Under the pieces are notes generated by a model that was not told where the DNA came from, made no database searches, and worked only from the letters and a program-made list of their open reading frames with translations. A DNA stretch of 64,000 nt from Qipengyuania oceanensis (lineage in GTDB: Bacteria > Pseudomonadota > Alphaproteobacteria > Sphingomonadales > Sphingomonadaceae), in assembly GCF_009827535.1 (NCBI RefSeq), contig NZ_WTYN01000001.1:930001-994000 (forward strand), read 5' to 3'. Each line of letters begins with the position of its first letter. Position 1 is the stretch's first letter. Positions 9,350 to 18,736 of the stretch are shown in pieces. The position numbers and the translations under genes are program-made.

Positions 9350-10729
9350 ATGACCGATACCGCTACCTCGATCCCCGACCAGAAGAAGGTCGGCATGGTT
9401 TCCCTCGGCTGCCCCAAGGCGCTCGTGGATTCCGAACGCATTCTCACGCGCCTGCGCGCCGATGGCTATGCGATGAGCCCCGATTACGCCGGTGCCGACG
9501 TGGTGCTGGTCAATACCTGCGGCTTTCTCGACAGCGCCAAGGAAGAAAGCCTTGCCGCGATCGGCGAGGCTATCGCAGAGAACGGGCGCGTCATCGTGAC
9601 CGGCTGCATGGGCGAGGAAGCCGACGCGATCCGCGCAGCCCACCCCCAGGTTCTCGCGGTAACCGGCGCGCACCAGTACGAGCAGGTCGTCGAGGCGGTG
9701 CACACCTACGCGCCCCCGTCGCAAGGGCCGTTCATCGACCTCATTCCGCAGCCGGACATCAAGCTGACGCCGCGGCATTACAGCTACCTCAAGATTTCCG
9801 AAGGCTGCAATCACTCCTGCTCCTTCTGCATCATCCCCGATTTGCGCGGGAAACTTGCCAGCCGCCGGGTCGATGCCGTGCTGCGCGAGGCGGAAAAGCT
9901 GGTTGCCGCTGGAACCAGGGAGCTGCTCGTCATCAGCCAGGATACCTCGGCCTACGGCGTCGATATCCGTCACGAGGAGCGCGACTGGAAGGGCCACCCC
10001 GTCCGGGCGCACATGACCGATCTCGCGCGTGAGCTCGGGCACTTGAAGACACCGCAGGGCGATACGCCGTGGGTCCGGCTGCACTACGTCTATCCCTACC
10101 CCCATGTCGACGCGGTGATCCCGCTGATGGCCGAGGGGCTGCTTACGCCGTATCTCGACATCCCCTTCCAGCACGCCTCACCGTCGGTGCTCAAGCGCAT
10201 GAAGCGCCCGGCGAATGAGGCCAAGGTGCTCGAACGGCTGAAGGGCTGGCGCGAGATCTGTCCCGAAATCGCCGTCCGATCGAGCTTCGTGGTCGGCTTT
10301 CCGGGCGAGACCGAGGACGATTTCCGCTACCTGCTCGACTGGCTGGAAGAAGCCCAGCTCGACCGCGTGGGCGCCTTCCGGTTCGAGCCGGTCGAGGGTG
10401 CGCAGGCCAACGCGCTGCCCGATCCCGTGCCCGAGGAAATCAAGGAAGAGCGCTACGCACGGATCATGGAAGTGACCGAGCGGATCAGCGCCGCCAAGCT
10501 GGCCGCCAAGGTCGGCAGCACCATCCCCGTCATCATCGACGAGGTCGGCGAACCGGACGAGGATGGCGACATCGGCGCCACGGGCCGCAGCCAGGCCGAC
10601 GCACCCGAAATCGACGGCGCAGTCTACCTCCGTAACGTCCCCGGATCGCTTGCATCGGGCGACTTCGTCGACGTCACCGTCGAGGACGCGGACGCGCACG
10701 ACCTGTTCGGGGTTATCGCAGGCTCCTGA
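9350..10729 (+). CDS. rimO: Ribosomal protein S12 methylthiotransferase RimO
   Basis: A 459-residue radical-SAM enzyme that methylthiolates a conserved aspartate of ribosomal protein S12. The N-terminal UPF0004 domain holds three cysteines for the auxiliary [4Fe-4S] cluster (SLGCPK, NTCGFL, TGCMG). The radical-SAM domain carries CNHSCSFC, and a C-terminal TRAM domain ends the protein. [12 protein letters not shown] is diagnostic for RimO rather than MiaB. The start at 9350 (MTDTATS) matches the family; an in-frame upstream ATG adds 22 unlikely residues. The 3' end overlaps the convergent alkB gene by 17 bases. Confidence 0.95.
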   Translation: MTDTATSIPDQKKVGMVSLGCPKALVDSERILTRLRADGYAMSPDYAGADVVLVNTCGFLDSAKEESLAAIGEAIAENGRVIVTGCMGEEADAIRAAHPQVLAVTGAHQYEQVVEAVHTYAPPSQGPFIDLIPQPDIKLTPRHYSYLKISEGCNHSCSFCIIPDLRGKLASRRVDAVLREAEKLVAAGTRELLVISQDTSAYGVDIRHEERDWKGHPVRAHMTDLARELGHLKTPQGDTPWVRLHYVYPYPHVDAVIPLMAEGLLTPYLDIPFQHASPSVLKRMKRPANEAKVLERLKGWREICPEIAVRSSFVVGFPGETEDDFRYLLDWLEEAQLDRVGAFRFEPVEGAQANALPDPVPEEIKEERYARIMEVTERISAAKLAAKVGSTIPVIIDEVGEPDEDGDIGATGRSQADAPEIDGAVYLRNVPGSLASGDFVDVTVEDADAHDLFGVIAGS

Positions 10730-11276
10730 AGGTGATTGATCGGCGGGTCGCATCGATCGGCGCGATCGAATGCTCCCAGTTCTCGCGCACCTCGCCCGAC
10801 AGGAGATAGGCGGAGCGCGGCGGCAATTCGACCTTCCGGCGATCGAACCCATCAGCCGTCCTGCGACGCAAACGCAGCACTGCCGGCGCGCCCAGCGAGA
10901 GCCCCACGACCTCGTCGTAATGCGGCCGGTCGCGATGCCAGCCGATCCCGGCTCCCGGGTCGTAGCGGATCAGCAACGCCTGACCGAATTGCCCGGGTTC
11001 GCGTTCCAATCGGGGAAGTAGCGTCGCGCGCAAGGCAACCAGCCAATCGGGCAAGTCCGGTGCGGGCACGGGGCGCGCATGCTGGTAATCGTAGGCGCTG
11101 CCGTAATGCGCGGTCAGCCGCTTGCCTTCCCACTGACCGAACTGGAACGGTGCGAGAGGTACTGCGTCGATCCGCTGCTCCAGCGCGGCCTCCGTCGCCG
11201 GATCGATCGCGTCTTCCACGAAAAGCAGTCCGGGTACTACCGGACCGGTGTCGAAGAGGAGTCCCTGCTGCGGCAT
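10713..11276 (-). CDS. AlkB-family alkylated-DNA repair dioxygenase
   Basis: A 187-residue Fe(II)/2-oxoglutarate dioxygenase of the AlkB family, which removes alkyl lesions from nucleic acids oxidatively. The iron ligands appear as HRD in [14 protein letters not shown] and a later His in WEHSIAPID. The 2-oxoglutarate-binding arginines are in TRRSITFR at the C-terminus. The start at 11276 (MPQQGLLF) fits small bacterial AlkB proteins; an upstream ATG at 11312 would add an atypical 12 residues. It overlaps rimO tail-to-tail by 17 bases. The exact substrate (DNA, RNA or protein) is not determined. Confidence 0.88.
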   Translation of the reverse strand: MPQQGLLFDTGPVVPGLLFVEDAIDPATEAALEQRIDAVPLAPFQFGQWEGKRLTAHYGSAYDYQHARPVPAPDLPDWLVALRATLLPRLEREPGQFGQALLIRYDPGAGIGWHRDRPHYDEVVGLSLGAPAVLRLRRRTADGFDRRKVELPPRSAYLLSGEVRENWEHSIAPIDATRRSITFRSLR

Positions 11277-11359
11277 GGCTCGGCATATAGGAACCACGCA
11301 GTAGGATTTCATCGGCTGGCCTTCGCCCCTGCCGAGCGCGTGGTCTTAGCCCACCTGCG

Positions 11360-11399
11360 AAAAACCCGGCCCCGTCGCGTGGACGGAGCCGGGCTCTTC
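11360..11399 (-). terminator. Intrinsic terminator of the S46 peptidase gene
   Basis: CCCGGC-C-CCGTC and GACGG-A-GCCGGG pair into an 11-bp stem with one mismatch and a GCGTG loop. On the minus strand the stem is followed by TTTTTCG, about 20 bases after the peptidase stop codon. Confidence 0.85.
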
Positions 11400-11415
11400 A
11401 CTTGTGCCGAACGGC

Positions 11416-13470
11416 TTACCTGCGCTTGAGTTCGGCGACGATGTGCGGCGCCGGGTAGATCTTCTCGAGCGCTTCCTGGACTGCTGCGGTCGAAACCGAA
11501 ACCGTCCGGTTGAGCGTGCCATCGTAGCCGTAATTGCCGCCCAGCGAATGGATGTTGCCGTCGAAGGCAGCACCGATCACCGTGCCGTTGCGATCGATCA
11601 CCGGCGAGCCCGAATTGCCGCCGATGATGTCGTTCGTGCTGACGAAGTCATAGGTGACGCTGGGGTCGATCTTCGCCTTGTTGGCGGCGAAGGCCGGGGC
11701 GAGGTCGAACGGAGCATTGCCGGTCGCACGCTCGAACGTGCCGCCCATAGTGGTCGCGATCGGCACTTCCTGGCCGCGCTCGGTCCAGCCCTTTACCTGT
11801 CCGTAGCTGATGCGCAGCGTGAAGGTCGCATCCGGGTATAGGCTGTCGCCGTAGGCTGCGAAGCGCGCATCGGCCAGCTGTCCGCCGGCGATCGCCAACG
11901 GCCCGCTGTAGGCTTCGCGCACCGCGGTGATCTGTTCGCGCTGTAGCGGGGCAAGCCTGAGCGCATACTGGATCATCGGGTCATCCGACGCCTGGATTGC
12001 TGCCAGCCCGCCGTCCCACAACGCCTTGCGGACGGCCGGATCGGCCAGCTTCGTGTTGGTGACCAGCCGTTCGGCCAGCTGTTCGGGGCTCTCGCGACCG
12101 AGCAGCAGCTTGCTCTGCGGATCGTCGACGCCGAGATATTCGCGCGCCTTCGAAAGGCTCCAGCCCATCATCAGCTCGTCGAGCCACGGGTAGATGGGCT
12201 TGGCGTCGAGCAGGCTCTTTTCCATCAGCGGCAGCGAGCTGTCGGTGTAGCCGGGCAGCCGTTCACCATTGGGCTTGCCGCGTTCCTGCGCCGCGAAAAC
12301 CAGCGACTGTGCATAGGCGAACAGCTCGCCCGACGGCTGGTTGAAACGGTACGGGATGTAAAGGTCGCGATAGGCGGCGACCGCCTGTTCGACCGCAGCC
12401 CAAGGATCGCCGATCGCGTCGTTGTCCGCGCTCTGCGCCTTCAGGTCGGCTTCGGCTGCGGCAAGCTTGCCGGTGAATGCCGGATCGTTGAGCGCCTTGG
12501 TCCGCCCGATGTAGACCTTCAGGCTGTTCTCGACGCCGCTCAACGTGTCGAGCCCTTCGCGCGCATGTTCGGGGCTTTCGTCCATCGCACGGATCAGGCG
12601 CCCGCGCAGTTCCGAAAGGGTCGCCACCGTGATCGGCAGGCGAACCTCGCGCTCGAACGCGAGCTGGCTCTGCGTGTTGAGCCGGCTGGTCGAACCGGGG
12701 TTGCCGACCACGAAGGTCAATTCGCCTTCCTGGGGTGCGCGCGGGTTCCAGACCAGGTGATCCGGCGTGCTCACCGGCTTGCCGTTTTCGTAGGCGCGCA
12801 GGAAGCTCGCATCGAGCGAATAGCGCGGGAAGTTGAAGTTGTCGGGATCGCCGCCGAAGGTCGCGGCCCGGTCCTCCGGTGCCCAGACGAGGCGCACGTC
12901 CGAATACTTGCGATAGGTATAGAGCTTGTACTGGCCGCCGCCGAACAGCGTGACGACCTGGCAGCGCGTCGTCGCGAGATCGGTGCAGTTTGCCTTTTCG
13001 ATCTCGGCGATCTTGGCATCGCGGGCACGGGCAAGTGCGTCACCCGACAGGCCTGCGAACGAGGCCTTCACGTCGCCGGTCACGTCGGTGATCTTGGTCA
13101 CCACTTCGGCCTGCTGGCCGGGGCACATCTTCTCATCGCTGTTGCGCGCGGCGATGAAGCCGGCATCGAGCAGGTCTTCCGCGCTGGTCGAATTGTCGAA
13201 CAGGCAGGTAGCGATGCAGTGGTGGTTGGTGAGGATCAGGCCCTTGGGCGAGACGAAGCTGGCCGAGCATCCGCCGGTCAGGCGAACGGCGCCCTTCTGC
13301 ACCTTGTCGAGCCAGGCCTGGTCAGGGGCCCAGCCGTAAGTGTCGCGCATGGCCTCTGCCGGGAAATTATCGAAGGTCCACATGCCTTCGTCGGCCTTGG
13401 CAGGAGCAGTTGCGACCATGGCTGCCGCGACCGAAACGGATGCGAGGCAGGCGATGCGATGAAATCTCAT
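11416..13470 (-). CDS. Secreted S46-family dipeptidyl-peptidase
   Basis: A 684-residue serine peptidase of MEROPS family S46 (DPP7/DPP11 type), which releases dipeptides from peptide N-termini. Residues 1-26 form a signal peptide ending APAKA, so it acts in the periplasm. The catalytic histidine is in ILTNHHCIATC (H83/H84), and the catalytic serine is in IIGGNSGSPVID near residue 622. Length matches family members (about 680-720). I cannot tell the P1 preference (acidic or hydrophobic) from the sequence. A strong terminator follows, and the gene is divergent from the transglutaminase-like gene. Confidence 0.92.
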   Translation of the reverse strand: MRFHRIACLASVSVAAAMVATAPAKADEGMWTFDNFPAEAMRDTYGWAPDQAWLDKVQKGAVRLTGGCSASFVSPKGLILTNHHCIATCLFDNSTSAEDLLDAGFIAARNSDEKMCPGQQAEVVTKITDVTGDVKASFAGLSGDALARARDAKIAEIEKANCTDLATTRCQVVTLFGGGQYKLYTYRKYSDVRLVWAPEDRAATFGGDPDNFNFPRYSLDASFLRAYENGKPVSTPDHLVWNPRAPQEGELTFVVGNPGSTSRLNTQSQLAFEREVRLPITVATLSELRGRLIRAMDESPEHAREGLDTLSGVENSLKVYIGRTKALNDPAFTGKLAAAEADLKAQSADNDAIGDPWAAVEQAVAAYRDLYIPYRFNQPSGELFAYAQSLVFAAQERGKPNGERLPGYTDSSLPLMEKSLLDAKPIYPWLDELMMGWSLSKAREYLGVDDPQSKLLLGRESPEQLAERLVTNTKLADPAVRKALWDGGLAAIQASDDPMIQYALRLAPLQREQITAVREAYSGPLAIAGGQLADARFAAYGDSLYPDATFTLRISYGQVKGWTERGQEVPIATTMGGTFERATGNAPFDLAPAFAANKAKIDPSVTYDFVSTNDIIGGNSGSPVIDRNGTVIGAAFDGNIHSLGGNYGYDGTLNRTVSVSTAAVQEALEKIYPAPHIVAELKRR

Positions 13471-13586
13471 TTATCTCTCCGGTTACAATGGAAACTGCTC
13501 TGGCTTCGATGCAAGGCGGAGTCCATTGCAAATGTAATCCGCTCCCCTCGGGAAACCGGAAGGCAGCTGGTCCGTTCGAAGACCAC

Positions 13587-14384
13587 ATGACCATTTCCAT
13601 CCAGACCGATTTCGCATTCGAGCTCGAGCACACCACCGACGTACTCCTGCAGTTTGAAGCAGCGATCATCCCCGAACAGCAGCTGAGCGGCCTCTCGACC
13701 GAGATGTCGCGGGCAGAGCACATCGCCCGCGTGCCTGCGCAGGACGGGATCGGCGATCGTATCTGGGTCCGCGCCCAAGGCCGCTACGAGGTGAGCCACC
13801 GGGCCACTGCAGAGATCAACCGCATCGTGCCGAACCTGTCGGAACTGCGCGGTCTCGACCCGCACGACTTGCCGGGCGAGACGATCAAGTACCTGTTTGA
13901 TTCGCGCTATTGCCAGGCCGACCGGATGCAGCATTTCGTCGAGGCGGAATTCGGCGATTGCGCCGGCGGCGCGCGGATCGATGCGTTCCGCGCCTGGATA
14001 TCGGACAATTTCACCTACGAGCCCGGCAGCAGCAATGCGACCACGACCGCGCTCGACAGCTTCGTCGAACGGCGCGGCATCTGCCGCGACTACGCGCATG
14101 TCCTGATCACACTGGCGCGCGCATCGACCATCCCGGCCCGCTATGTCGCCTGCTATGCCCCCGGGGTCGACCCGCAGGACTTTCATGCTGTTGCGGAAGT
14201 CTTCCTCGAGGACCGGAGCCAGCCGCATGGCGGCGCCTGGCACATCGTCGATGCCACCGGGATGGCCGATCCGGCCAAGACCGTTAAGATCGGCGTCGGG
14301 CGCGACGCTGCCGACGTCAGCTTTCTGACCAGTTTCGGCATCGCCAACCTGTGCGAAAAGAATGTGAGCGTTATCGAGAGCTAA
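13587..14384 (+). CDS. Transglutaminase-like cysteine protein
   Basis: A 265-residue protein with an N-terminal beta-rich domain and a transglutaminase-like (papain-fold) domain. The nucleophile Cys is in RRGICRDYAHVLITLAR, with the His in DFHAVAEVF and the Asp in WHIVDATGMADP. No signal peptide is visible. Bacterial members are usually cysteine proteases or cyclases in peptide metabolism, and the substrate here is unknown. The start at 13587 (MTISIQTDF) is favoured because the upstream extension is rich in Arg/Pro and lies in the promoter region of the divergent peptidase gene. Confidence 0.85.
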   Translation: MTISIQTDFAFELEHTTDVLLQFEAAIIPEQQLSGLSTEMSRAEHIARVPAQDGIGDRIWVRAQGRYEVSHRATAEINRIVPNLSELRGLDPHDLPGETIKYLFDSRYCQADRMQHFVEAEFGDCAGGARIDAFRAWISDNFTYEPGSSNATTTALDSFVERRGICRDYAHVLITLARASTIPARYVACYAPGVDPQDFHAVAEVFLEDRSQPHGGAWHIVDATGMADPAKTVKIGVGRDAADVSFLTSFGIANLCEKNVSVIES

Positions 14385-14483
14385 AGCCATTCTTTGCGGC
14401 TGTCCGGGCGACCCGCTCTGGATAGCGCGGGTATGCGCTGCTAGGGCTGATGCTGCGATGCACCAATTCCGGGGCCTCGCGAT

Positions 14484-14493
14484 CCGATATCGG
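14484..14493. repeat. 10-bp palindrome upstream of zwf
   Basis: CCGATATCGG is a perfect palindrome 20 bases ahead of the zwf start codon. It could be a regulator half-site. It does not resemble the HexR consensus used for zwf in other proteobacteria, and could be chance. Confidence 0.25.
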
Positions 14494-14513
14494 CTTTGGG
14501 GAGGCGATAGGAC

Positions 14514-15968
14514 ATGGATTTCACGGCCGATCGGCTGTTGCTGTTTGGCGCCACGGGCGATCTGGCCCAGCGCATGCTCTTGCCGTCGCTCTGCGCGCTG
14601 CACGCCGACGATCTCCTGCGGCCCGATCTGAAGATCATCGGAACTGCCCGCTCGGATCTCGACGATGCGGGTTTCAGGGATTTCGCACGCGACGCGCTGG
14701 AGAAGCATTTGCCGGAAAACCGGCGCGGCTCGATGGACGATTTTCTCGGGCGCCTCTTCTACCAGCCACTCGATGCGACGACGCTCGACGGTTACACGCT
14801 GCTCGCCGAGAAGGTCGGCCAGTCCGAGAGCGGTCTCGCGATCTTCCTCAGTACTGCGCCCAGTCTGTTCGAACCGACCATTAAGGGTCTGCAGCACGCG
14901 GGCCTCACGGGCGAGAACGTGCGCATGTGCCTGGAAAAACCGCTCGGCATCGACCTCGAGAGTTCGTGCGAGATCAACGACGCGGTCGCCGAGGCATTTC
15001 CCGAAGAGCGCATCTTCCGGATCGACCACTATCTCGGCAAGGAGACCGTGCAGAACCTGCTCGCGCTGCGCTTTGCCAACATCATGTTTGAACCGCTCTG
15101 GAATGCAGCGCACATCGACCATGTCCAGATCACGGTCGCGGAAACGGTCGGGCTGGAAAGCCGGGTGGCGTATTACGACGACAGCGGCGCATTGCGCGAC
15201 ATGGTGCAGAACCACATGCTCCAGCTGCTCGCCCTGGTCGCGATGGAGCCGCCGAGCGATTTCGACGCAACCGCGGTGCGCGACGAGAAGGTCAAGGTGC
15301 TGCGCGCGCTACGCGAAGTGCAGAACGGCGAGACGGTTACCGGGCAGTATCGCGCTGGCGCGATCGGCGGCGAGGCAGTGCCGGGATACGACGACGAGCT
15401 GGGCAAGGACAGCGACACCGAGACCTTCGTCGCGATCAAGGCGCATGTCGACAACTGGCGCTGGAAGGGCGTGCCCTTCTACCTTCGGACCGGCAAGCGC
15501 CTGCCCGAGCGCGTTACCGAAATCGTGGTGCAGTTCCGCTGTGTCCCGCACTCGATCTTTGCCGGTGACAAGAAGGGCCACGGCGGCGCGAAGCTGCAGC
15601 CCAACCGACTGGTCATCGGCATCCAGCCCGAGGAGAACATCTCGCTCACGCTGATGGCCAAGGTCCCCGGCCTCGATCGCGAAGGCATTCGCCTGCGCCC
15701 GGTGCCGCTGGATATCGCCATGCCCGATGCCTTTTCCGGGGCGGTCCGGCGGATCGCCTACGAACGGCTTCTGCTCGACCTCATCGAAGGCGATCAGACG
15801 CTCTTCGTGCGGCGCGACGAGGTCGAGGCGCAATGGCAATGGGTAGACCACATTCGCGACCTGTGGCGGGCCAACGCGACTGCGCCCAGGACCTACACGG
15901 CGGGCAGCTGGGGCCCGTCTGCAGCGATCGCGCTGGCCGAACGCGACGGAGTGAGCTGGCATGAGTGA
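14514..15968 (+). CDS. zwf: Glucose-6-phosphate 1-dehydrogenase
   Basis: A 484-residue NADP-dependent enzyme oxidising glucose-6-phosphate to 6-phosphogluconolactone, the entry to the Entner-Doudoroff and pentose-phosphate routes. The nucleotide-binding LLLFGATGDLAQR is at residues 9-21, and the active-site RIDHYLGKETVQN near residue 169 has the substrate His and Lys. GGAGG lies upstream of the ATG. The last eight bases overlap the start of the PEP-carboxylase-like gene, so the pair is almost certainly one operon. No edd, pgl or eda gene is adjacent, unlike many sphingomonad loci. Confidence 0.96.
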   Translation: MDFTADRLLLFGATGDLAQRMLLPSLCALHADDLLRPDLKIIGTARSDLDDAGFRDFARDALEKHLPENRRGSMDDFLGRLFYQPLDATTLDGYTLLAEKVGQSESGLAIFLSTAPSLFEPTIKGLQHAGLTGENVRMCLEKPLGIDLESSCEINDAVAEAFPEERIFRIDHYLGKETVQNLLALRFANIMFEPLWNAAHIDHVQITVAETVGLESRVAYYDDSGALRDMVQNHMLQLLALVAMEPPSDFDATAVRDEKVKVLRALREVQNGETVTGQYRAGAIGGEAVPGYDDELGKDSDTETFVAIKAHVDNWRWKGVPFYLRTGKRLPERVTEIVVQFRCVPHSIFAGDKKGHGGAKLQPNRLVIGIQPEENISLTLMAKVPGLDREGIRLRPVPLDIAMPDAFSGAVRRIAYERLLLDLIEGDQTLFVRRDEVEAQWQWVDHIRDLWRANATAPRTYTAGSWGPSAAIALAERDGVSWHE

Positions 15969-18732
15969 TCTCTCGAGCGTCGACGGACTTGTCGAGCGTC
16001 TCCAGCAGCTGCACCAGCGGACGCAGGAAACGCCTCTTTTCAATCCGGTCTTCCAGCTCGCGCACGACCTATCGCGCCAGTTGGAAGGGGGCGAGATCGA
16101 CCTCGATCGTATCGATTCCCTCATTGCCGAGCTCGAATGCGAAGCGCTTCAGAGCCGCGCTCGGCGGCTGCGCCGGATGGTCGGCCCGATCGGACGCGAG
16201 CACGACTGGATCGGGGAAGCCGCCGACTTCGCCGAGTTTCGCGACCGCTGGGAGACGCCCCAGCTCCACGCCGTGTTCACCGCGCACCCGACCTTTCTGC
16301 TCACGCCGGAGCAGATCGCCTCGATCGCCGATGCGGCGGAAGGTGACGACGACATCGGGCAGAACGCCTGCGTGGCGCCGCACGACCGGCCAGCGATCAC
16401 GCTCGATTTCGAACACCGGCGCGCCATGCGCGCGATCGCCCATGCACAGGATGCGCGCGACGCGATGGTCGCCCGCCTGATCGAGCAGGCACGCGAGAAC
16501 TGGCCTTCGGACTGGCAGGATTTCGCCCCGCAGCCTTTCCGCTTCGCAAGCTGGGTTGGCTACGACATGGACGGGCGCACCGACATCAAGTGGTACACCT
16601 CGATCGCCTTCCGACTGTCGGAAAAGGCAGAGCGGCTGGCCCGTTACGCCACCACCCTCGAAGCGATCGACGCGGGCCACCCGCTCCTCCCCAGGCTGCG
16701 CGACGCGGCAGCTTATACGGCCGAGCGTGCCGGGGACTTCCGGCAGGATCTGAGCGATCCGGCGGACCTGTCTGCCGCGGCGAACCGGCTGACCGACGAT
16801 CACCCGGACAAGCTGCTAAGCCTTGCGCCGATCATCGCGCAACTTTCCGAGGAAGCGCTCGCCGCAGATCCTGGCCGGGCGGTCGCTCTGAAAACGCTGG
16901 TCGCCGCCATGCGGGCCGACGGGCTCGGCATGGGGTGGATCCATTTCCGGGTGAATTCGAGCCAGCTGCACAATGCCATCCGTCGCCGGATCGATCCGGA
17001 CAACACGCTCGATCTTGCCAGCAAGGGCGCAGTCGCCGCGCTGCGCGACATCCTTGCCGAGGTGCAGCCTCTGCGAAGCAATTTCGCGGCGCTCGCGATC
17101 GAGAGTTCGACCGCGATCCGCCAGTTCCTCGCGATGGCGCAGATCCTCGCCCACGTCGATGCGGACACGCCGATCCGGATGCTGATCGCCGAATGCGAGC
17201 AGCCGACGACGATCCTGGCCTCGCTCTATTTCGCGCGGCTGTTCGGGATCGAGGACAAGGTCGACGTATCGCCCTTGTTCGAGACCGAAAGCGCGCTCGA
17301 ACACGGCGGGCGCTTCCTCGATGCCCTGCTGCAGGAACCAGCCTATCAGGACTACGCGCGCAAACGCGGACGCGTGGCGATCCAGACCGGATTTTCCGAC
17401 GCCGGCCGTTTCGTCGGGCAAGTCCCCGCAAGCCTCGCGATCGAGCGGCTGCAGGGCCGGATGGCCGAAGCGATGGCGAAGAACGGGTTGACCGATGTCA
17501 GCGCGCTGATCTTCAATACGCATGGCGAGGGCATGGGCCGCGGCGCACACCCGGGCAGCTTTGCAGACCGGCTCGAATGGCCGCTTTCGCCGTGGACGCG
17601 GCGGCGTTTCGTGCGCGCAGGAATCCGGCTGGAGCCGGAAGCGAGCTTCCAAGGCGGCGACGGCTATCTCTATTTCGAGACGCCCGAACTGGCGCGCGCC
17701 ACGCTGGAGACGATTGCCGCCAACCGGCCCGCGGAAACCGATCCCGATGCGCCGGCCGACCCGTTCTATCGTCGCACCGACCTGAGCCTCGACTTCTACC
17801 GCGCGATCCGCAGCCATCAGCGCAATCACCTGGAGAGCAAGACCTACAGCCGCGCGATCACGGCATTCGGCCTCGGGCTGCTCAACGAGACCGGCAGTCG
17901 CAAGTCGCGCCGCCAGTCGGACCTGTCGGCCGATCGCGACATGAGCCTGCGACAGATCCGGGCGATCCCGCACAACGCGATCCTGCAACAGCTCGGTTAC
18001 CCGGTAAACATCATCGCCGGCATCGGTACCGCGGCGGACGGCAATTACGAGGACCTCGCCGCGCTCGTCGCCGACAGCCCGCGCGGGCGGCAGATCATGC
18101 GGATGGTGCGCGCCTCCAATGCGCTCGCCAGCATCAAGACAGTCGCGGCCTACGGCGAGTTGTTCAATTCGGCCTACTGGGCGAGCAGACCCTATCGCGG
18201 CACCGAGGACAACCTGGCCCAGGCGTGCGAGACGCTCGCGGAATACCTGACCAAGGACGATCGCAACGGGGTGTTCCGCCGGCTCGCCTCACGCCTAAGG
18301 GTGGACGGGCTCAAGCTGCATCGCCTGCTCGATATGGTGCCGGACGAAAGCCCGCTGGAAGATCGCGAGGACATCCGCCGCCGCATCGGCGTCCTGCAGG
18401 CGCTGCGACTGGCGCTCTTGCAGCACATGTTCCTCAAGGTCGTCTCGATCCCCGTCTTCAGCCGCGCCAACGACATCAGCCGCGACGATGTGCTGGAGAT
18501 GGTGTTCACGCTGCGCGTCGAGGACGCTCTGGCGCAATTGCGGCGCGCCTACCCCACCAGCTTCCCGCAGATCGACGATTTCGCCGTGGACGAGCCGAGC
18601 GATTACCCCGACGGCCAGGGCGAGGGATACTCCTCGATCCAGCGCAATTACATCGAGCCGCTCGAGAGAGCCTACGAATTGTCGCTGAGGATATCGACCG
18701 CGATCGCCAACGAATTCGGCGCCCACGGCTGA
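15961..18732 (+). CDS. Divergent phosphoenolpyruvate carboxylase homologue
   Basis: A 923-residue protein of the PEP carboxylase family by length and motif order. FTAHPT with the catalytic-type His is at H109, then VGYDMDGRTDIK (199-210) stands in place of GGDRDGNPNVT. GFSDAGRFVG (477-486) replaces GYSDSAKDAG, and HGEGMGRGAHP (521-531) replaces HGRGGSIGRGGAP. The C-terminus ends in Gly, as in PEPC, but without the NTG signature. Aligned to E. coli PEPC by eye, the equivalents of K546 and R581 become R483 and E523, and the third motif is two residues shorter. Anaplerotic PEP carboxylation is the default call, but activity is uncertain. It overlaps zwf by 8 bases. Confidence 0.75.
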   Translation: MSDLSSVDGLVERLQQLHQRTQETPLFNPVFQLAHDLSRQLEGGEIDLDRIDSLIAELECEALQSRARRLRRMVGPIGREHDWIGEAADFAEFRDRWETPQLHAVFTAHPTFLLTPEQIASIADAAEGDDDIGQNACVAPHDRPAITLDFEHRRAMRAIAHAQDARDAMVARLIEQARENWPSDWQDFAPQPFRFASWVGYDMDGRTDIKWYTSIAFRLSEKAERLARYATTLEAIDAGHPLLPRLRDAAAYTAERAGDFRQDLSDPADLSAAANRLTDDHPDKLLSLAPIIAQLSEEALAADPGRAVALKTLVAAMRADGLGMGWIHFRVNSSQLHNAIRRRIDPDNTLDLASKGAVAALRDILAEVQPLRSNFAALAIESSTAIRQFLAMAQILAHVDADTPIRMLIAECEQPTTILASLYFARLFGIEDKVDVSPLFETESALEHGGRFLDALLQEPAYQDYARKRGRVAIQTGFSDAGRFVGQVPASLAIERLQGRMAEAMAKNGLTDVSALIFNTHGEGMGRGAHPGSFADRLEWPLSPWTRRRFVRAGIRLEPEASFQGGDGYLYFETPELARATLETIAANRPAETDPDAPADPFYRRTDLSLDFYRAIRSHQRNHLESKTYSRAITAFGLGLLNETGSRKSRRQSDLSADRDMSLRQIRAIPHNAILQQLGYPVNIIAGIGTAADGNYEDLAALVADSPRGRQIMRMVRASNALASIKTVAAYGELFNSAYWASRPYRGTEDNLAQACETLAEYLTKDDRNGVFRRLASRLRVDGLKLHRLLDMVPDESPLEDREDIRRRIGVLQALRLALLQHMFLKVVSIPVFSRANDISRDDVLEMVFTLRVEDALAQLRRAYPTSFPQIDDFAVDEPSDYPDGQGEGYSSIQRNYIEPLERAYELSLRISTAIANEFGAHG

Positions 18733-18736
18733 GCCA

